DNA of 64,000 bases from Mansonella perstans (Eukaryota; Nematoda; Chromadorea; Rhabditida; Onchocercidae). The stretch lies in assembly GCA_037074765.1 (NCBI GenBank), contig JBAMDO010000122.1, positions 100,055-164,054 of the forward strand, read 5' to 3'. The notes under the pieces are model-generated. The model saw only the letters and a list, made by a program, of their open reading frames with translations. It was not told the origin of the DNA and searched no databases. Below, piece after piece: positions 40,001 to 53,066 of this stretch; the first letter of the stretch is position 1; the number at the start of each line of letters is the position of its first letter. The translations under genes and the position numbers were made by a program.

Positions 40001-40124
40001 AATAGCAATTTTCAGTTACCGAACTAATTGATATTGTTGGTGTTTTGTCCAACTTCGAGTGCCAAAAATCTCATGTTTTACTATTTTAAAGTTAAAGATA
40101 AAGTTCTACAGTTTAATGTTCTAG

Positions 40125-43100
40125 ATTCGAGGCAATCAATGCGATTGCGGCGCTAAGTGCTGCTGCAGCCGCTGCCGACAAAATTGGTGAATTTCAAAAT
40201 TTCATTCTTATGCAACTTCCAATTATTACGCTTGAAATAGAAAATCTGTTTTAAGCTATAAATGACTTCCGCAAATGATCTAATCTAAAATATGCAAAGT
40301 TTTGTATCAGACACCTTAAACCAAGAATGAAGGTTTCTTACTTGGTCGATACTTGTACCGAATCTTTTATTATTAGCAACCTTTTATCTTTTAGTCTGGA
40401 ATTGCAGTTTACAACTTCAATATTATCAGTGTCAATTCGTAAGACATATTTCAATGCATTTTTATCCGTTTGTTATTTAGGCTCAAAACGGGTCTATTAC
40501 TGTCAACGTTGTTTGAACCACAACCGTTTGGAACCGCGCAAGAATCATAAATGTGAATGTGTTTATGCCAACTGCGCCTGTAACAAATGCATACTGGTTG
40601 AAAAAAGACGCGTACTTAACACTCAACTGCATGAACTGGAAGATGTTGCCGATGTAGAAAATGAAGTTCGCATTGATGATCATTGTGGTTTGGCTACCAG
40701 ATCAAAAGGAGGTTCACATTATTTCTTAAATTGTGATATGTTTCTCATTGAATGAATTTGTTGTGGATAATAGAGTGATTTGAAATTCAAACGTTTGAAT
40801 GATCGACATGAGATTTTTCATTTCATTCTCCAATCAAGGAAGTGTCGTCAATTTTTATCTTGAGAGGAAATTAAGCAAGAACAAAATAAAATTCAGCTAT
40901 ATTTCTAAATAAATTCACTTATTAACTTGTAATTTCCCACCTTAAAGGATTTTTGACTGAAGTAATTCGAATTAAACAAATATGAATTAAATGAAACAAC
41001 GCTTTTCTCTCTTCTGCTCAGAAATTTCTTAAATGACTATTTCATTTCAGCAGCATAAATATTGCCATTTTCAAATAATAGTAATCATTTATAATTTTAA
41101 ACTCATTGTCATGCAAGAATCATTCGCATTCATAAATTAATTTCTTTGTTTAATTATGATAAAGATTAAAATATGAAGCAATAGAAAGGAATTTTACTGC
41201 TGAAATTTCGGTCAGATCATAATTACATTCTATCAAATAAATCAGGTCAAAAAACTTAATAAAGTACTATTGACATTTTTACTGTTGCAATTTTTCAAAA
41301 ATTTTTTTTAGTAGCAATACTTGACAGTTCTAGTTAGTTCTTTTACAGGAAATTAAACAGACAAAGAGGAAATAGAACCATATAATTTCGACTCTAGTTT
41401 AAATTTGTTTTTCAACTATGTGCTTTTTCAATGGTTGAAATGTTTGCAGTCATTCTTTAGTTCAGTTCTTCGTATCAGTATCTTTAAGCAGTGATACCAT
41501 CATCTGTTCATGGCATTAAAGGTACTAGTCCTATAAGCGATGGTATCTCTGTATATCATTATCATTCCAGGAATTTTATCCATAAAGCAAAAGCCACTGA
41601 TCACATTGATATTTGATATCATTTTCGCAAATAACATCGAATAACTTTCAAAACGCTTGCCAAATCATTGTTGATTATTAAAGCATCAAATTTCACACTT
41701 TTGTCCATTTCTTCCTTTCAATTTACGTAAAAACTTTAAGTGAGGGCAACAAGGCTCCTAGTATTGATATGAAAGGATCCAGTTCTTTTGTTTTATTGGG
41801 CGACAATCTGCTCGTTTGCTTCTTGCTTTACGTGGAAATTGAAAAAGGAACTTGTCTTTAAGCAGTTAAAAAAAGACAGCCTTTGGTTTTTATGGTTTTT
41901 GCCATTGTTCTCCAAACTGCGGCTGGCAGTTGAAATTTTTGGAATAACTGAATTCATTTCATAATCTTTTAAAAGCGACTTTTCGACTTAGCTAAATATT
42001 TTAAATATACTAGTTCAAGTAGGAAAACTGAAGTTGCTTAACTCACCATTTCTTAACTCACCGAATAAAAAAGTATACTTTTTCTTGCTCTTGAAATTTA
42101 AAAATTTTGTTTTCTACAATAGCAAAACAAATCTTGAAACGTCACTTGTTTAATAAAATTTGTTTAAATTCTCAGAATTTTAAATTCTGAGAATTTTTTG
42201 ACTGATGTCTAGACTTATGTTAATTAATCAAGTTTTTTCACCCACTTTGTTTATTTTTGAATTTCTTTAGAATTTAACGCACACAAAATTTTTGTTGCTA
42301 TTTTTGCAAGCAAGTGAATTAGTCTTACAACTGTTGAGGATACACTGCCTAATTTCCCGATAAATCAATTTGTTCTACCGGTGAGAGCCATTATTATCAT
42401 TTGATCATATTGGTTCTCCTTTCGTCATTCAATTACGAGCCTTTTCTGCTTTCGAATAATTTGGCCTAATGGAGACTGCAGTTTTATTTGAGTTTTTTAA
42501 ACGTACGTGTATTCCATTTTATCCGTCTCGAAGAGAGAAAAATGAGTCTATCAGGCAAGCGCTATATCCAATTTTTAGTGACAGGTAGTTTCATCATCGT
42601 CATCCAGTTCACACATTCAAACTATTTTGCGACAGCAAAATACCATTTATTAGAGTAGTTTTTTCTTTCCTTTTTTAAAAGTACTTTAGAAGAAAACATC
42701 ATTTAGTAGTAAAGGCGGTGGCAGTAATAATAGTTCTAGTACATTTAGTGACAGAGAGTGGCAAAGGCAATGGCAGCATTACAGCTGGCTCGCAATTTTT
42801 CAGGATATACCGTTTCGTCGTGCTAGCAAAGTTCACGAGATGACTTGAAATCTCATGCAATTTTTCTTGTATCATTCAAAAAAAGAAAAACTTTATAAGA
42901 TGAACGCATGAATTGGTTTTCTGTTGAATTTCTCATTTCTTTGCTTTACTATGCAATAAGTGTTCATGTGAAAAGGACTCATTCTCTTCTGGCTTTTTTC
43001 CTCTAAATTTCGTATAGTTTTCAAACAGCACTCGTGATCCAAGTCTCGTTTTTATTCTTCAGGCTTAAGGATATCAACCACTTTCTTTTCATAGTTCGTC

Positions 43101-46100
43101 GTCAAATGACCGCGAAGGGAAAGTTTGTTCACTTGACTAACTTGTTTCACATCATAAAGCTGAACAAAATATTTGCGTAATGAATACAGTCCATAAAACG
43201 TCATTAATATATCGATTTATTTATAGATCGCGTACGTGTATGCGGATCAAATATGTATGTCATCAAGCGTACGTATCGTAATTATTGAGTGGTATAATTT
43301 GGAAGCTTAATTTTTAGAATTTAAATTAGTTTTGTTTATACTAACAACAGTGATAATCTATTTGTAATGGTGATAGTAGTAATGTAGATGTAATAGTAGT
43401 ATTAACTAATATTAGTCTATTATTTGAAAAGGAGAAAAAGATAAAGGGAAGGAAAGGATTGGGCAAAGCAGAATAAGATCGGGTAGGGTAGGGTGAGTAG
43501 GCTGCAGCAAAGATGAATGTGAAGCTTTGCAAGGAAACTTGAGCAATTTTTTGTTCTGTTTTCAGTAAACAACGGAAGACAAAAAACATGCCAGGGGCAG
43601 GGCTGCGACTTGTTTATACTAAACTAGCCTTAACGTCCCTTCCTTTTCTTTACTTATATTATTTAACTAGCGAAATTTGTATAGCGAAGAAGTGTTCCCA
43701 TCAGCAACTGCTACTATTACTGCTGCTTTTCGAGAACTATCTCCTACTTGATAAGTATATGTGCATGTTTGTGCGGGTATGTATGTGTGTACATGTTTGG
43801 TTGGAAACATTATCAACATAAAAAAAGACTTGATCTTATTTTGAAAAATCAATTTGTTACTCGGTCTTTCTTTGTCCTTTCCTACTATCTTTTTCAGCAA
43901 ATCGCACATGAGATTTTCTTCATTCCTTTCCTTATTCTCTCTCATATATGAACTTAAGTCCCTTGTGAACTCTTTTTAAGCCATAAAGTTTTCCAGCAAA
44001 CTATTGCTATCGCTTCTGTCAGTCCATTTGCGGATTTGATCATTCATCCGTATCCCTCGCACCAATCTGCTACTTATCCATCTTCTAATCACTTTTGTTT
44101 TCTTTCTTATTTCCAATGACGGCCTCTTAAGCTGAAACAATGATTTGGTAATTTAGTCTGTCAATTTTGAAACTTCAACTTTTTAGTCTTGCGTTACTTT
44201 TCACTCAACAAGGATACGGTGATCCAATTATTGCCCTCATATTCTATCTACTTACTGCAACTCCAATTAGCGATAGTCGTTTTCACTTTATGTTAATAGA
44301 ATAGCGAAGAAAATAATGTGTGGTGTTTTTGGATATTGTGTCATCTCCCCGTTGTCTTACGCTGGTAACAGTACAGCTTGATATTTAAATATGGATTGTT
44401 CCAGGAGGATCAGCAAAAAGGAGGAAATATTTGCTGTAAATTGATTCATGTGGGATAAATTTCAACAGATTATTTATTCACAATTAACTGAAAGATGCAA
44501 ATAACTGTAGAGGAAAAAACTGTGTTTCTTCTAAGTGACGTCGACAATTCGATGATTATTCTATGAGTTTAATAACCCGTAGGATATGTAAAACTGCTTC
44601 GCCTGTTAAACAGATTATGTCTATACTTATGCACGTTATATGCGCTACTGTGATGGGCAGTTTAGTGGTCATTTGATTACTTCATTCTACTAGCATTATA
44701 ATGGGATTTGATATGACACAACTGGGTTATTGTTCGAGCAGTCAAACACAGCAAACAACTTTACCACTGTTGCCTCCTGTCCGATGTGAGGAAAACATCC
44801 GGCAGCTTGATAGCGCTCCAATTTCCAGTTCGTTTTCGATAATACTTCATTCATAATTAATGAAGGCGCCATTATATGTGAGATAATTCAAGCTTGCGCA
44901 ACGCACAACTATGGACAGACTAGCAATGATCCAACTTTTCTTGAATTTATAGCACGAACCTCAGAAAAAGGAAAGGAAGGTGAAAAGGGACAGGAAGGAA
45001 AAGATTAGTTGAAGAATTTCAAGCTGAAAGGAAGAAGAGGAGAAGAACTCGGCGATGCCATTATTCTGAGAAATATTTTAATCTTTATGAAATTTAAACA
45101 AAAATATGTATGCTACAGAAAATATTGAATAAAATAGTGGTATGACATAAAACATGCTTCAATGATGGATTTTTAAATCTCAATTGAAGCGTTTTTGCAG
45201 TTCAGTTTCTCTGTCCATAACTTAATGCAAGAATGTAGTGATTTAGCATTTATTTGTTGAGTAAAACTGAACTATGAATTATTATTTTTAGAACGCATAC
45301 CAAATTGTCAAAAATGCGGACAGCATGGAAGAAAATCGAGATTGAAAGGACACAAGCGCGTTTGTCCGTATCGTGATTGTAACTGTGCAAAGGTATCAGT
45401 TAACTCATTTCAGATTTCAGAGTACTCTTGAGATTATGTTGTAAAATGTGATGTCTCGCAACAAAAATATCTGGAAACAATTTTTAATTTTCAGTGCCAA
45501 GTGGTGAGTGAAAGACAAAAATTGATGGCAGACCAAATAAAAATACGACGACGGCAGCGAAAGGATACTTTATTGAACATAACACGGGAAAACATCACAG
45601 CAACTTTAAATGCTGCCGCAGCAGTAGCCGCATCCGGTCCGCTACCGTACTTCCACAATCTTAACGCACTCTTTTGTAAGTATCCTTTTTATTGTCTTAT
45701 ACTATTTATAGAAGCGAGTAGCTGGCTTATTTTATGTGCTCCACTGATGACAATAATGCATCCTGACATTGAAATGAACGAACTTCAACTCTCACATCTC
45801 AAGCTTTAAGGAGAATTTATAAAAGTACTGCGTAAACTTACTTCCTTTCAAATTTGGTTAAGAATTCTCAAATTTCAGACAAACAGCTTCAACAGAACAT
45901 GCGACCTCCAGCAGTATCATTTCTGCCGGCTCAGCCTCCACCCACAGATAATATCTTGGAAACTGGCTCCTTTAGTAACACTTCCAGTACCCTGAGCTGT
46001 TATCTTGCTAGCTCTGCAGCAGCGGCTTCATTGAAACTCGGTCAGTCAGGAAAGCAGCAATCTTCACCATCCGCATTACCTCATCTGCAGTTTCTTTTCC

Positions 46101-46642
46101 AACCACAGGTGACCACTCCAACCACAACAACTACCAGTACTACAGCGGAAAGTGACCTTTCCGCACTTTCCATCACGCCACCGTGTACGCAGTCTGGTGC
46201 TAACAAAAATACTATTGCTACAACTAATCCACCGATAGCAGTCCCCGTACCGATCAATCCGATGTCGGTTGCGGGAATCACCCCAAATCTTGCGACACAG
46301 AATGTTTTATCCAGAACATTGCAGCAGCAGCGACAGCAACAACAACAGCAGCAGCAGCAACAACAGCAGCAGCAACAACAACAACAACAGGAACAAAGAC
46401 AGCAACAGACCGATTTCACTCAAGTTGCCGTAAGTCAACCGTTGGCTCAACCGTTGGCAAATAACCAAATTCCATGTTTTCTGGAGAACGATCAGTTATT
46501 CCAAACGCTCTTGAGCAACATGCGGCAGTTGGAGTGGAAAATTCCCATGGAAGCTGCACAGACAGCAATCGTTCCTGGAAGCGGCAATAAAGCGGAAACA
46601 AGCCGTATGTCAAGCATATTTGTCGATGTTTGCAGCGTGTAA
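40125..46642 (+). CDS. dmd-3: DM-domain transcription factor with two DM domains (dmd-3/mab-3 type)
   Basis: Exons I can place are 40125-40186, 40481-40711, 45292-45392, 45495-45675 and 45879-46642, all in matching phase. A further 5' exon with the start codon is missing. After an alanine-rich lead (FEAINAIAALS), the first DM domain reads KRVYYCQRCLNHN, KNHKCECVYANCACNKC and VEKRRVLNTQL. The second reads RIPNCQKCGQHGRKSRLKGH, VCPYRDCNCAKC and VSERQKLMADQIKIRRRQRK. The Cys/His zinc ligands look complete in both. Two DM domains are known in nematode MAB-3 and DMD-3, which drive male differentiation; KRVYYCQRCLNH and ADQIKIRRRQRKDTLL favour DMD-3. The C-terminal half is low-complexity (Pro, Thr, Ala, then polyglutamine). 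The intron splitting the two DM domains is 4.6 kb. The last exon may run to the stop at 46640-46642, or splice at a GTATGT donor at 46605. Confidence 0.8.
42166..42196. repeat. Perfect 15-bp palindrome with one-base centre, in the DM gene's large intron
   Basis: The arm AAATTCTCAGAATTT at 42166-42180, a single T, then the exact reverse complement at 42182-42196. The inner AATTCTCAGAATT arm is itself close to symmetric. It could form a cruciform or serve as a paired binding site within the intron. Confidence 0.75.
43755..43803 (+). repeat. TATG/TGTG microsatellite
   Basis: Alternating TATGTGCATGTTTGTG, GGTATGTATGTGTGTAC and similar units within the DM gene intron. It is low-complexity and non-coding. 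Confidence 0.55.
46315..46416 (+). repeat. CAG/CAA repeat encoding a polyglutamine tract
   Basis: Within the last DM-gene exon, a run of mixed CAG and CAA codons encodes an almost pure glutamine tract of about 30 residues, interrupted by single Arg and Glu. The mixing of the two codons limits replication slippage compared with pure CAG. Such tracts are common in transcription-factor tails and may vary in length between strains. Confidence 0.85.
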
Positions 46643-49600
46643 AATTCAATGGTTATAGAAAACAACGATATTTGTTTCATTTTTCCTTCTTTGTTTTCAT
46701 TCTTACTACCTTTTCTTGTTTCAATTTTTATAGTAATTTAGTTTGGCTTTCTTTCAATTTCAATTCAACTTGAGGCATTGCTAAAAATTAACTGTTTTAG
46801 TTCATTTCTCATTTGGACAGAATATTGTTCGAACTCAATCAGTCAAGATCTTGACCGCACAAATTGTTTTATTTTTTATTTTTATTTCTGCAATGCACAG
46901 GTTGTACAGAATTTTTTCGCACTTTCATATTCCTGTTTACAGGGTTATAATCCCGGTTTCCATTTTAGACCGGTATTTCTTGTTTCATAATTCCATAATA
47001 TAAGTATTGCGTATTGCTTACTAATTGGGAAATTTCTTTGCTTGCCTCGGAATACAAGCCGATATTACGTCGAGTCAGGACATCAGATGAAACGAGCAGT
47101 TATCGCTGTTTTTGCATAAATTTTTCCCTTCATTTGTTCTCTGTGCTTCGGTAACCTCAAATTCTTGTATAATCTGCAGACAGTTTACAAGCATCTGAAA
47201 GTTGTAATTCCTGAACGTTACACTACTACTGCAGCACCGTTGCAGTCTTTGTTGTTTCATGCTTTGTAATTAGACTTGTCTTTCAATTGGGATGTCTATT
47301 CTATTTTGTTCTTTCGTTTCTTAATTATAGCTGATTTAAGTGTCTGTCGCAGAAAAATAGAATAACGGAACATGCACTGAAGGAAGTTATAAAAAGACGT
47401 TAAAAGATTGAAAATTTTTAGTAGGAATTTTCAAAAATTAAGAAATCACATAAAAAAGTTCTTAAAATGAATGCATCCATTAGCTAAAGTTTTGCAGTTC
47501 AGATTTGGGATCGCATATATTTGCATCAATAGCAGTAAGGAAAAGCCACTATGTTTTTTTGCGACATTTTTTCATAATTTGTTATTTTCTTGTTTACTTA
47601 GTTACCTGAATTTACCTCAGTAGATTTCACGTTTGTCGAAGTAATTTTAGTAAGTAGCTGTAACTTTTTTCCTCATTTCCATTTGCTGTCCCAGAAATTG
47701 TTATTTTCGTCAAGTTCTTTTCCTAATTTGCAATATCATCTTTCTTTTTCTTTTTTTGCGACGAATGCATAGCCTCATTGAGAAAGAAATCCTCATTTTG
47801 TTTATACCTCATATACATATACTTCTAGGTTTATTTTAGCTTTTATTATTCAATTAAATAATTTTTGAACATTCGTAGAAGTGCTAACATTATCAAAGGA
47901 ATTGTTTTTTAAGGCAGTGTTTGAAAACGCAGTATGTTCTGTTGGGTGGAATTAACAGTAATCCTGTTATACAAGTTTGTTTCTAAACAGTTTGTTATAA
48001 TTAAGTGGCATCGTATGTATCTAGTTTGGATAGGAGCAAGATAAGATAGTTTTCGAACACTGATTTCAAGTACTATGAAAAGACGATTCATTTAATGTTA
48101 TTTGGTGTTTCGATGTTTCAGCATATATCCCACATTGTTGCTTGCTAGTTGTGATATTTCTAGGAGAAAAAAGTTCTTGGAAAGAAAGTTAAAAAACGAA
48201 CTTTGAAATTTTTACTTCAAAGAAAATTTGTTACGAAAGACTTTTTAACCCTAAAATTTCTCATTTCTTGAGAAATGTTTTTATGCTTGATCGAATTGAA
48301 TTTTTATAATGGTTACCTACTTTTTTCTATTACTCTTCCGAGCAAATCTAGGTTGTCAGATTCTAGAGAAAGATTCATGAATTTTGTAACTTTTCAAGAT
48401 AAAGAAATAAATATAGCCAAAGTCATCGACTATTTCATTGAAGAATTGCGAGTTTACGTAACAAATTAGAGTTGAAAAACCATCATGCTTTATTGTTCTT
48501 ATGCTAGCAATTGTTGCAATTTTTTAGAGGAATATAAAGATATAAGAATTTTTTGATAGCGAATACTTCTGAAATGATTTTTGAAATGCACACTTATCGA
48601 TACAGCCTTTCCACTATTCCTGGCTATTCGTTTTTGTTACATAGCTGGATTCACTGAGAAGCATTTGCTTTTCTTTTCCAACTAAGAAGTAGTTGTTTCC
48701 ATCTTATTTTCTCATCAAATTTTCAATATAACCATTATTTTCTGTTAGCAATCATATCAATGGAAAGTTGATTTTTTTCCGTTTACTCCTTTTTATTATT
48801 ACTCCTTTACTGCTTTTTAAATCACTCCTTTTTAAAAAGCATTTTTTCCTTCGTGACTTTGTCTTTCTTTACTATAAACGTATGAATCTTTTTATCTTGC
48901 CTCACATAGTAACGAGTTATACTGTATCCCGAAATATAGTACACTGACCATATGTTACCTATTGTTTATCCATGAATTTAGATAGCAAAAAATTATTACC
49001 TATAAAATATTAAACTCATGTTAAGTTTAGCTTAACAATTTAGTAAGGTCATGGACAGCATTATCGAGTTGGTTATTCCTAGTATGGCGGAACTGCACAG
49101 TTATGTATTCAAAAATTTGCCGCTAAAAACACCAAACCAATTAAAAATTTTATAGATTTCTTGCCAAAGTACTTCATTTGAAATGACCAAAATTAAACTA
49201 ATATTGTTTAATAATATTGTTTAAAACTAATTAATAAATTGAACTAATACTGTCAGTTAATATTGTTTGAAATGACAAAAATTTAAAGTAAAGAAAATTC
49301 AAATATTGATATACTGTCATATAAGTTGCTGATCAGATTCGTTAATTACTTTTTCATAAATGGTACAACATATTAATTTTTGAAGTAGTCCCAAAGGAGC
49401 ATGAGCATCCAAGGCTGGTCAGATTCTCAAAAAGTAGTTCTAATTAATTGCAATACAGATTCTGCAGTTGTGTTTTCTCCGTGAGCATTGCTTTACCATC
49501 TACCGTAAGCATTGTTTCATTTTCTTACAAACACCTATCTTTATCATGCACCACATTCTTACATTATTACGATCATCCTTATTCAGTTTGTTTCTATCGG

Positions 49601-51436
49601 TTACTGCCACAGTAATCATCACATCTTATAATGCAGGAAACAAAGCACGCTGAAATTTAGGCGATTGTTATAAACGGTAAATTAGAATTATCATTATTCG
49701 TTATCAGTATTGTTATTTTTTCATGTGCATACATAATTTGCAATTAATGCTCACTTTGCAAATTCCATTTAAAATGGCCTTTTCTTGTTCAAACCAAAAA
49801 ATTGGCGGCCTGCTTTTGGAAAATCCCACTTTATTAATATGATAAAAAAGAAAAGAAATACACTGTTATGGGAAGGAAAAGAGATCGAGAAAAGTGAAAA
49901 TAGAAGGGAAGCGCAAACTCTGGAACAATAAGATCAATTCTAACTGTCTTTAAAATTGATACGCTGTGGAATTAGAAAAATGGGCGACGCTGAAGAAATT
50001 AAATGATAGAAAGACCTATTTTACAATGGAACGACATTGTTTTAAGTTTTAAAACATATTTCTAAGAGCACTCACCCGGACCAACTATGTTTGTTTCATT
50101 CTTCTTTGTCCGAAATTGCAGAGGTTATAATATTAATGATTATTATCGGTGTCTTGAATTCGTAAAATAATTCTGACGCAATATTGCCTGCGGTCCGATG
50201 ATTTGTTCACAACATTGCCAACCCAGTAATGAAATGATGTAACCATACGATCTGATTTCCTGATGATCAAAATAATACTTACTTTGTAATATCATACAGA
50301 TATAAGATTTATTCTTCTAAAGATTCAAGTTCAAATACTTTCCAAAATATCTTTTCTGCAAAGAGAAGTGTTCACTTTTACCACAATTATTCAATTTAAA
50401 AATCTCTGAACTTAGCCAGAAAAGAAGCTTGTCTGGAGAGATTTTTCATTCACCTACAGAGAAAAAGGTAAGTGAGAAGATGGCCAAGCAGTCCACACCA
50501 GCAAGCAACTTTAGCATCGTTCTCGATGCTAATAGTTTCATGAAAATTAGAGAAACAAAAAAATTTGGGTTATTGAACGGTCTTCCTTCTATCTCTCCGA
50601 TGAGTAAGAAAAGATTTGTCCGAGCATTTTGAGACGTTAATGGCGTAAATGACTGATAAACTAATGATTGTGGATATCATTAATGGAATTAACAACGATA
50701 AGGATTGCAAAGAGCAGAAATGCCGATGGGCAGGATGAAGAAGTTTGAAATTCTAAAATTTTCACCTTTGAACTCCTTGTCTCGGTGCTCTTTCCCTTTC
50801 CGGTTCTTTTTCCCGGATTGCCTTTACTCTTAGTTTGTCCTTCCTTTTCAAATTTTGTACCGTTTCTAATTTCATTAATGGCACTAGTAATAATAGAGAA
50901 TCACAATTTTCATCTTCCTTTCTAAATCATCCTTTCATCCTGCCCTACTTTGTTTTTCTTTTTCTAAATTCACACAAATATTAATCACAACAAGAAGAAG
51001 AGCATTTCGTTTTCATAAACGCATAGTAATTTACTTATTCACCTGCTCAAAGTGTATCCAATCCACAATATCCAGTGCCAACTTTAACTAATAAATTTAA
51101 CTTTAACTTATAAGTGTCATGATTTGTAAATGCATGTCGATTTAAATCATTAGAATACCTGAATCTGTTGCATCAATTCTATAACAATTAATCAGTTGAT
51201 TTTTAACTCACGCTATTGATTTGTAACTTAGTTCCAATCGGAATTTCGAAATCAATCAACGTTTAAAATTTTTCTGGAATTCCAAAATCCTTAAAGCATG
51301 TGCTTATATTATTCTGAAATGAAGATATTAGATACGATTTTCTCTTTCCTGTCTCTTTGAGCATTGTTTAGCATGCAATTTAGCTAGTTTATTAAAATTA
51401 TTATATGAAATTTAAGTGAAATCATTAGACTCCTAG
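46643..51436. other. Intergenic stretch, no gene recognised
   Basis: This is DNA between the DM gene and the ground-like gene. Open frames are short. The most coding-like is the frame around 50320-50632, listed separately. T-rich runs occur near 48.78-48.84 kb. The first part should contain the DM gene 3' UTR and possibly an alternative last exon near 46942. Confidence 0.45.
50320..50632 (+). other. Coding-like open frame, unidentified
   Basis: One frame stays open for about 100 codons up to TGA at 50630-50632. It includes ISELSQKRSLSGEIFHSPTE, MAKQSTPASNFSIVLDANSF and KFGLLNGLPSISPMSKK. It is rich in Ser/Lys and has no domain I recognise. A strong GTAAGTGAG donor-like site at 50469 lies inside it, so only the first part may be an exon. 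No partner exon was found. Confidence 0.2.
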
Positions 51437-53066
51437 ATGCTGAAAGCAGAACAAACTATGGAACTGTTTGGCAAGAAAATAACGCGCATTAGTAGATTAC
51501 TGATTCTTGCGGTACTTCTGGAATTCTGTGCTCTAGTACAGGCAACCTTTCTTGGCGGCTGTTGTTGTGAATGTCCCCCATCAAATGTTAGTAAACATTC
51601 TGTTGCTAGTTTACCGTTTTCAAAAATTCACTTAATTTGAAGTTCTTGAAAAGTTTAAGCATTCTTGTAATATGAAATGGTTAAATTTTATCATGATATT
51701 CAACTGAAGATTTCCACTGTTCAATCAATTATTAAAATATTTTTATTCACGAATGCCTTTTGATATCAATTCTTTTTAGAATTTCTAATGCTTCCATCAT
51801 TTTTCACTGTTTCATTTTTGTTCTCTAATCTTTTAGCCGATCACTCTACCACCAATCCCTTGCCCCCCACCACCATTATGTCCCTGTCAGCCATGTCATG
51901 CTCCCGCTCCAGGCGGTTATGCTTCCGCTCCACAAGGTTATGCTTCCGCTCCACAAGGTTATGCTTCCGCTCCACAAGGTTATGCTTCCGCTCCACAAGG
52001 TTATGCTTCCGCTCCACAAGGTTATGCTTCCGCTCCGGGCGTTTATAATTCTGCTCCAAGCCAAAGCACCGGTAAGTTTCGATTACACAATTCATTCTCG
52101 ATAGCATTCAATACTTAATTTTCTGGTTCAAAAAAAAAAATGGCAAGAAAAGATATAAACCGTAAATGCGGAAATATGATTTATATTAACTGAAAAAATG
52201 TACCATTACCACAGCAGAAATAATTTTTTAATTCATTTGAGCAATTTCAGGGCATTCGCGAAGTGGACCCTATGCGCGAAATGCTAGATTAGCAATCGCT
52301 TCACCTCCATCTGTAAATCCGCATCAATTTCTAGAATCTAAGACAGACACCCAAAATGTTTCGGGCACGCAGAAACTAGATGAGAAATCCAATGATCATG
52401 CATTTCTGGATCCTGACATCACTCAACAATGTATGAATCACCTTTTAAAATTGATATTAGGGCCAGGTATCAAGGAATATTTTATTCTCTGGAAGATTCT
52501 TAATATTGCAATGATTCTAAGCGTATCAGGAGCGGTTGATTATGACGATTCAGCAGCACAAGCTCTTTCTTTTCCTTTTCTGTTGTCATCTATTCATTAC
52601 TGTTTTACTGGAATATCTATATCTATCAGTCTAATTTTCCTAATACATAAGGTGTTTTCCAATAATTAAAATCGAATTCTTCTAAAAAAACTTCGTGATT
52701 CCAGTTCCATTAATAGCAACATCAGTAACGGAACGAAAGGATCGTGGAGCCATGATGATTTCCGAAAATAAATGTAACAGTATAGTGCTGAAAGATTTGC
52801 TTATCAAGGTTGTTTTTCTCAAAACCCATCTTTTCTACTAAATTCGTGGAATGAAAGTGAATAACACTGAAATTACTGTTCAGTATATGGATCAAACGGA
52901 TCCGGTGGCGTCAAAGCGATTAATACACAAGGCAATTTTGGAAAAACTGGAGGATGATGTGGACATTATCTGCTCGGAAACGGGCTTTACTTACATTGTC
53001 AGTACTACAGAATACTGTGAGGCGCAAAAGGAAAAAGTTATTTGTTTTGTGTACAAAAAACCGTAA
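51437..53066 (+). CDS. Secreted ground-like domain protein (hedgehog-related family of nematodes)
   Basis: Exons are 51437-51586, 51837-52071, 52251-52430, 52705-52808 and 52884-53066. They total 852 nt (283 aa) with all phases consistent. The N-terminus has a signal peptide (LLILAVLLEFCALVQA) followed by FLGGCCCECPP, a Cys cluster typical of ground-like proteins. The middle has a proline/cysteine stretch (PPIPCPPPPLCPCQPC) and six GYASAP units. The C-terminal 75 residues form the ground-like domain: ISENKCNSIVLKDLLIK, then ASKRLIHKAILEKLEDDVDI, then ICSETGFTYIV and YCEAQKEKVICFVYKK, carrying its expected cysteines. Such proteins are secreted, often by hypodermis or glia-like cells, and relate to cuticle and molting. 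The last acceptor is CTGTTCAG at 52876-52883; the upstream ATG at 52851 is intronic. An internal Met eight codons in could be the true start. Confidence 0.85.
51915..52040 (+). repeat. 21-bp tandem coding repeat, five identical copies plus a sixth partial
   Basis: The unit GGTTATGCTTCCGCTCCACA plus A encodes GYASAPQ. Copies at 51915, 51936, 51957, 51978 and 51999 are identical at the DNA level. The sixth, at 52020, changes after GCTCC. Silent sites have not diverged, so the array expanded or was homogenised recently. Confidence 0.95.

Larger units (their letters stand above)
21347..40124. other. Long stretch with no supportable gene (18.8 kb)
   Basis: Open frames are short and lack family motifs. 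It contains two perfect 16-bp hairpins (24281-24316 and 26840-26880), a TG-rich microsatellite near 34020 and many T or A runs around 37.0-37.3 and 37.9 kb. A GC-richer patch at about 26250-26462 has a coding-like frame. Because it precedes the first DM-gene exon I can place, it may hold that gene's promoter and an unseen first exon. Confidence 0.5.

Noticed and set aside
46081..46419. Minus-strand frame with a long polycysteine run
   Set aside because: It is the antisense shadow of the CAG/CAA polyglutamine tract in the DM-gene exon.
51841..52107. Three other repeat-bearing frames over the 21-bp array
   Set aside because: A 21-bp repeat keeps all frames open; only the GYASAPQ frame joins the flanking ground-like exons in phase.
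52433..52669. Hydrophobic open frame between ground-like exons 3 and 4
   Set aside because: It starts at the GTATGA donor of exon 3 and is best explained as intron; skipping it gives the intact domain in phase.
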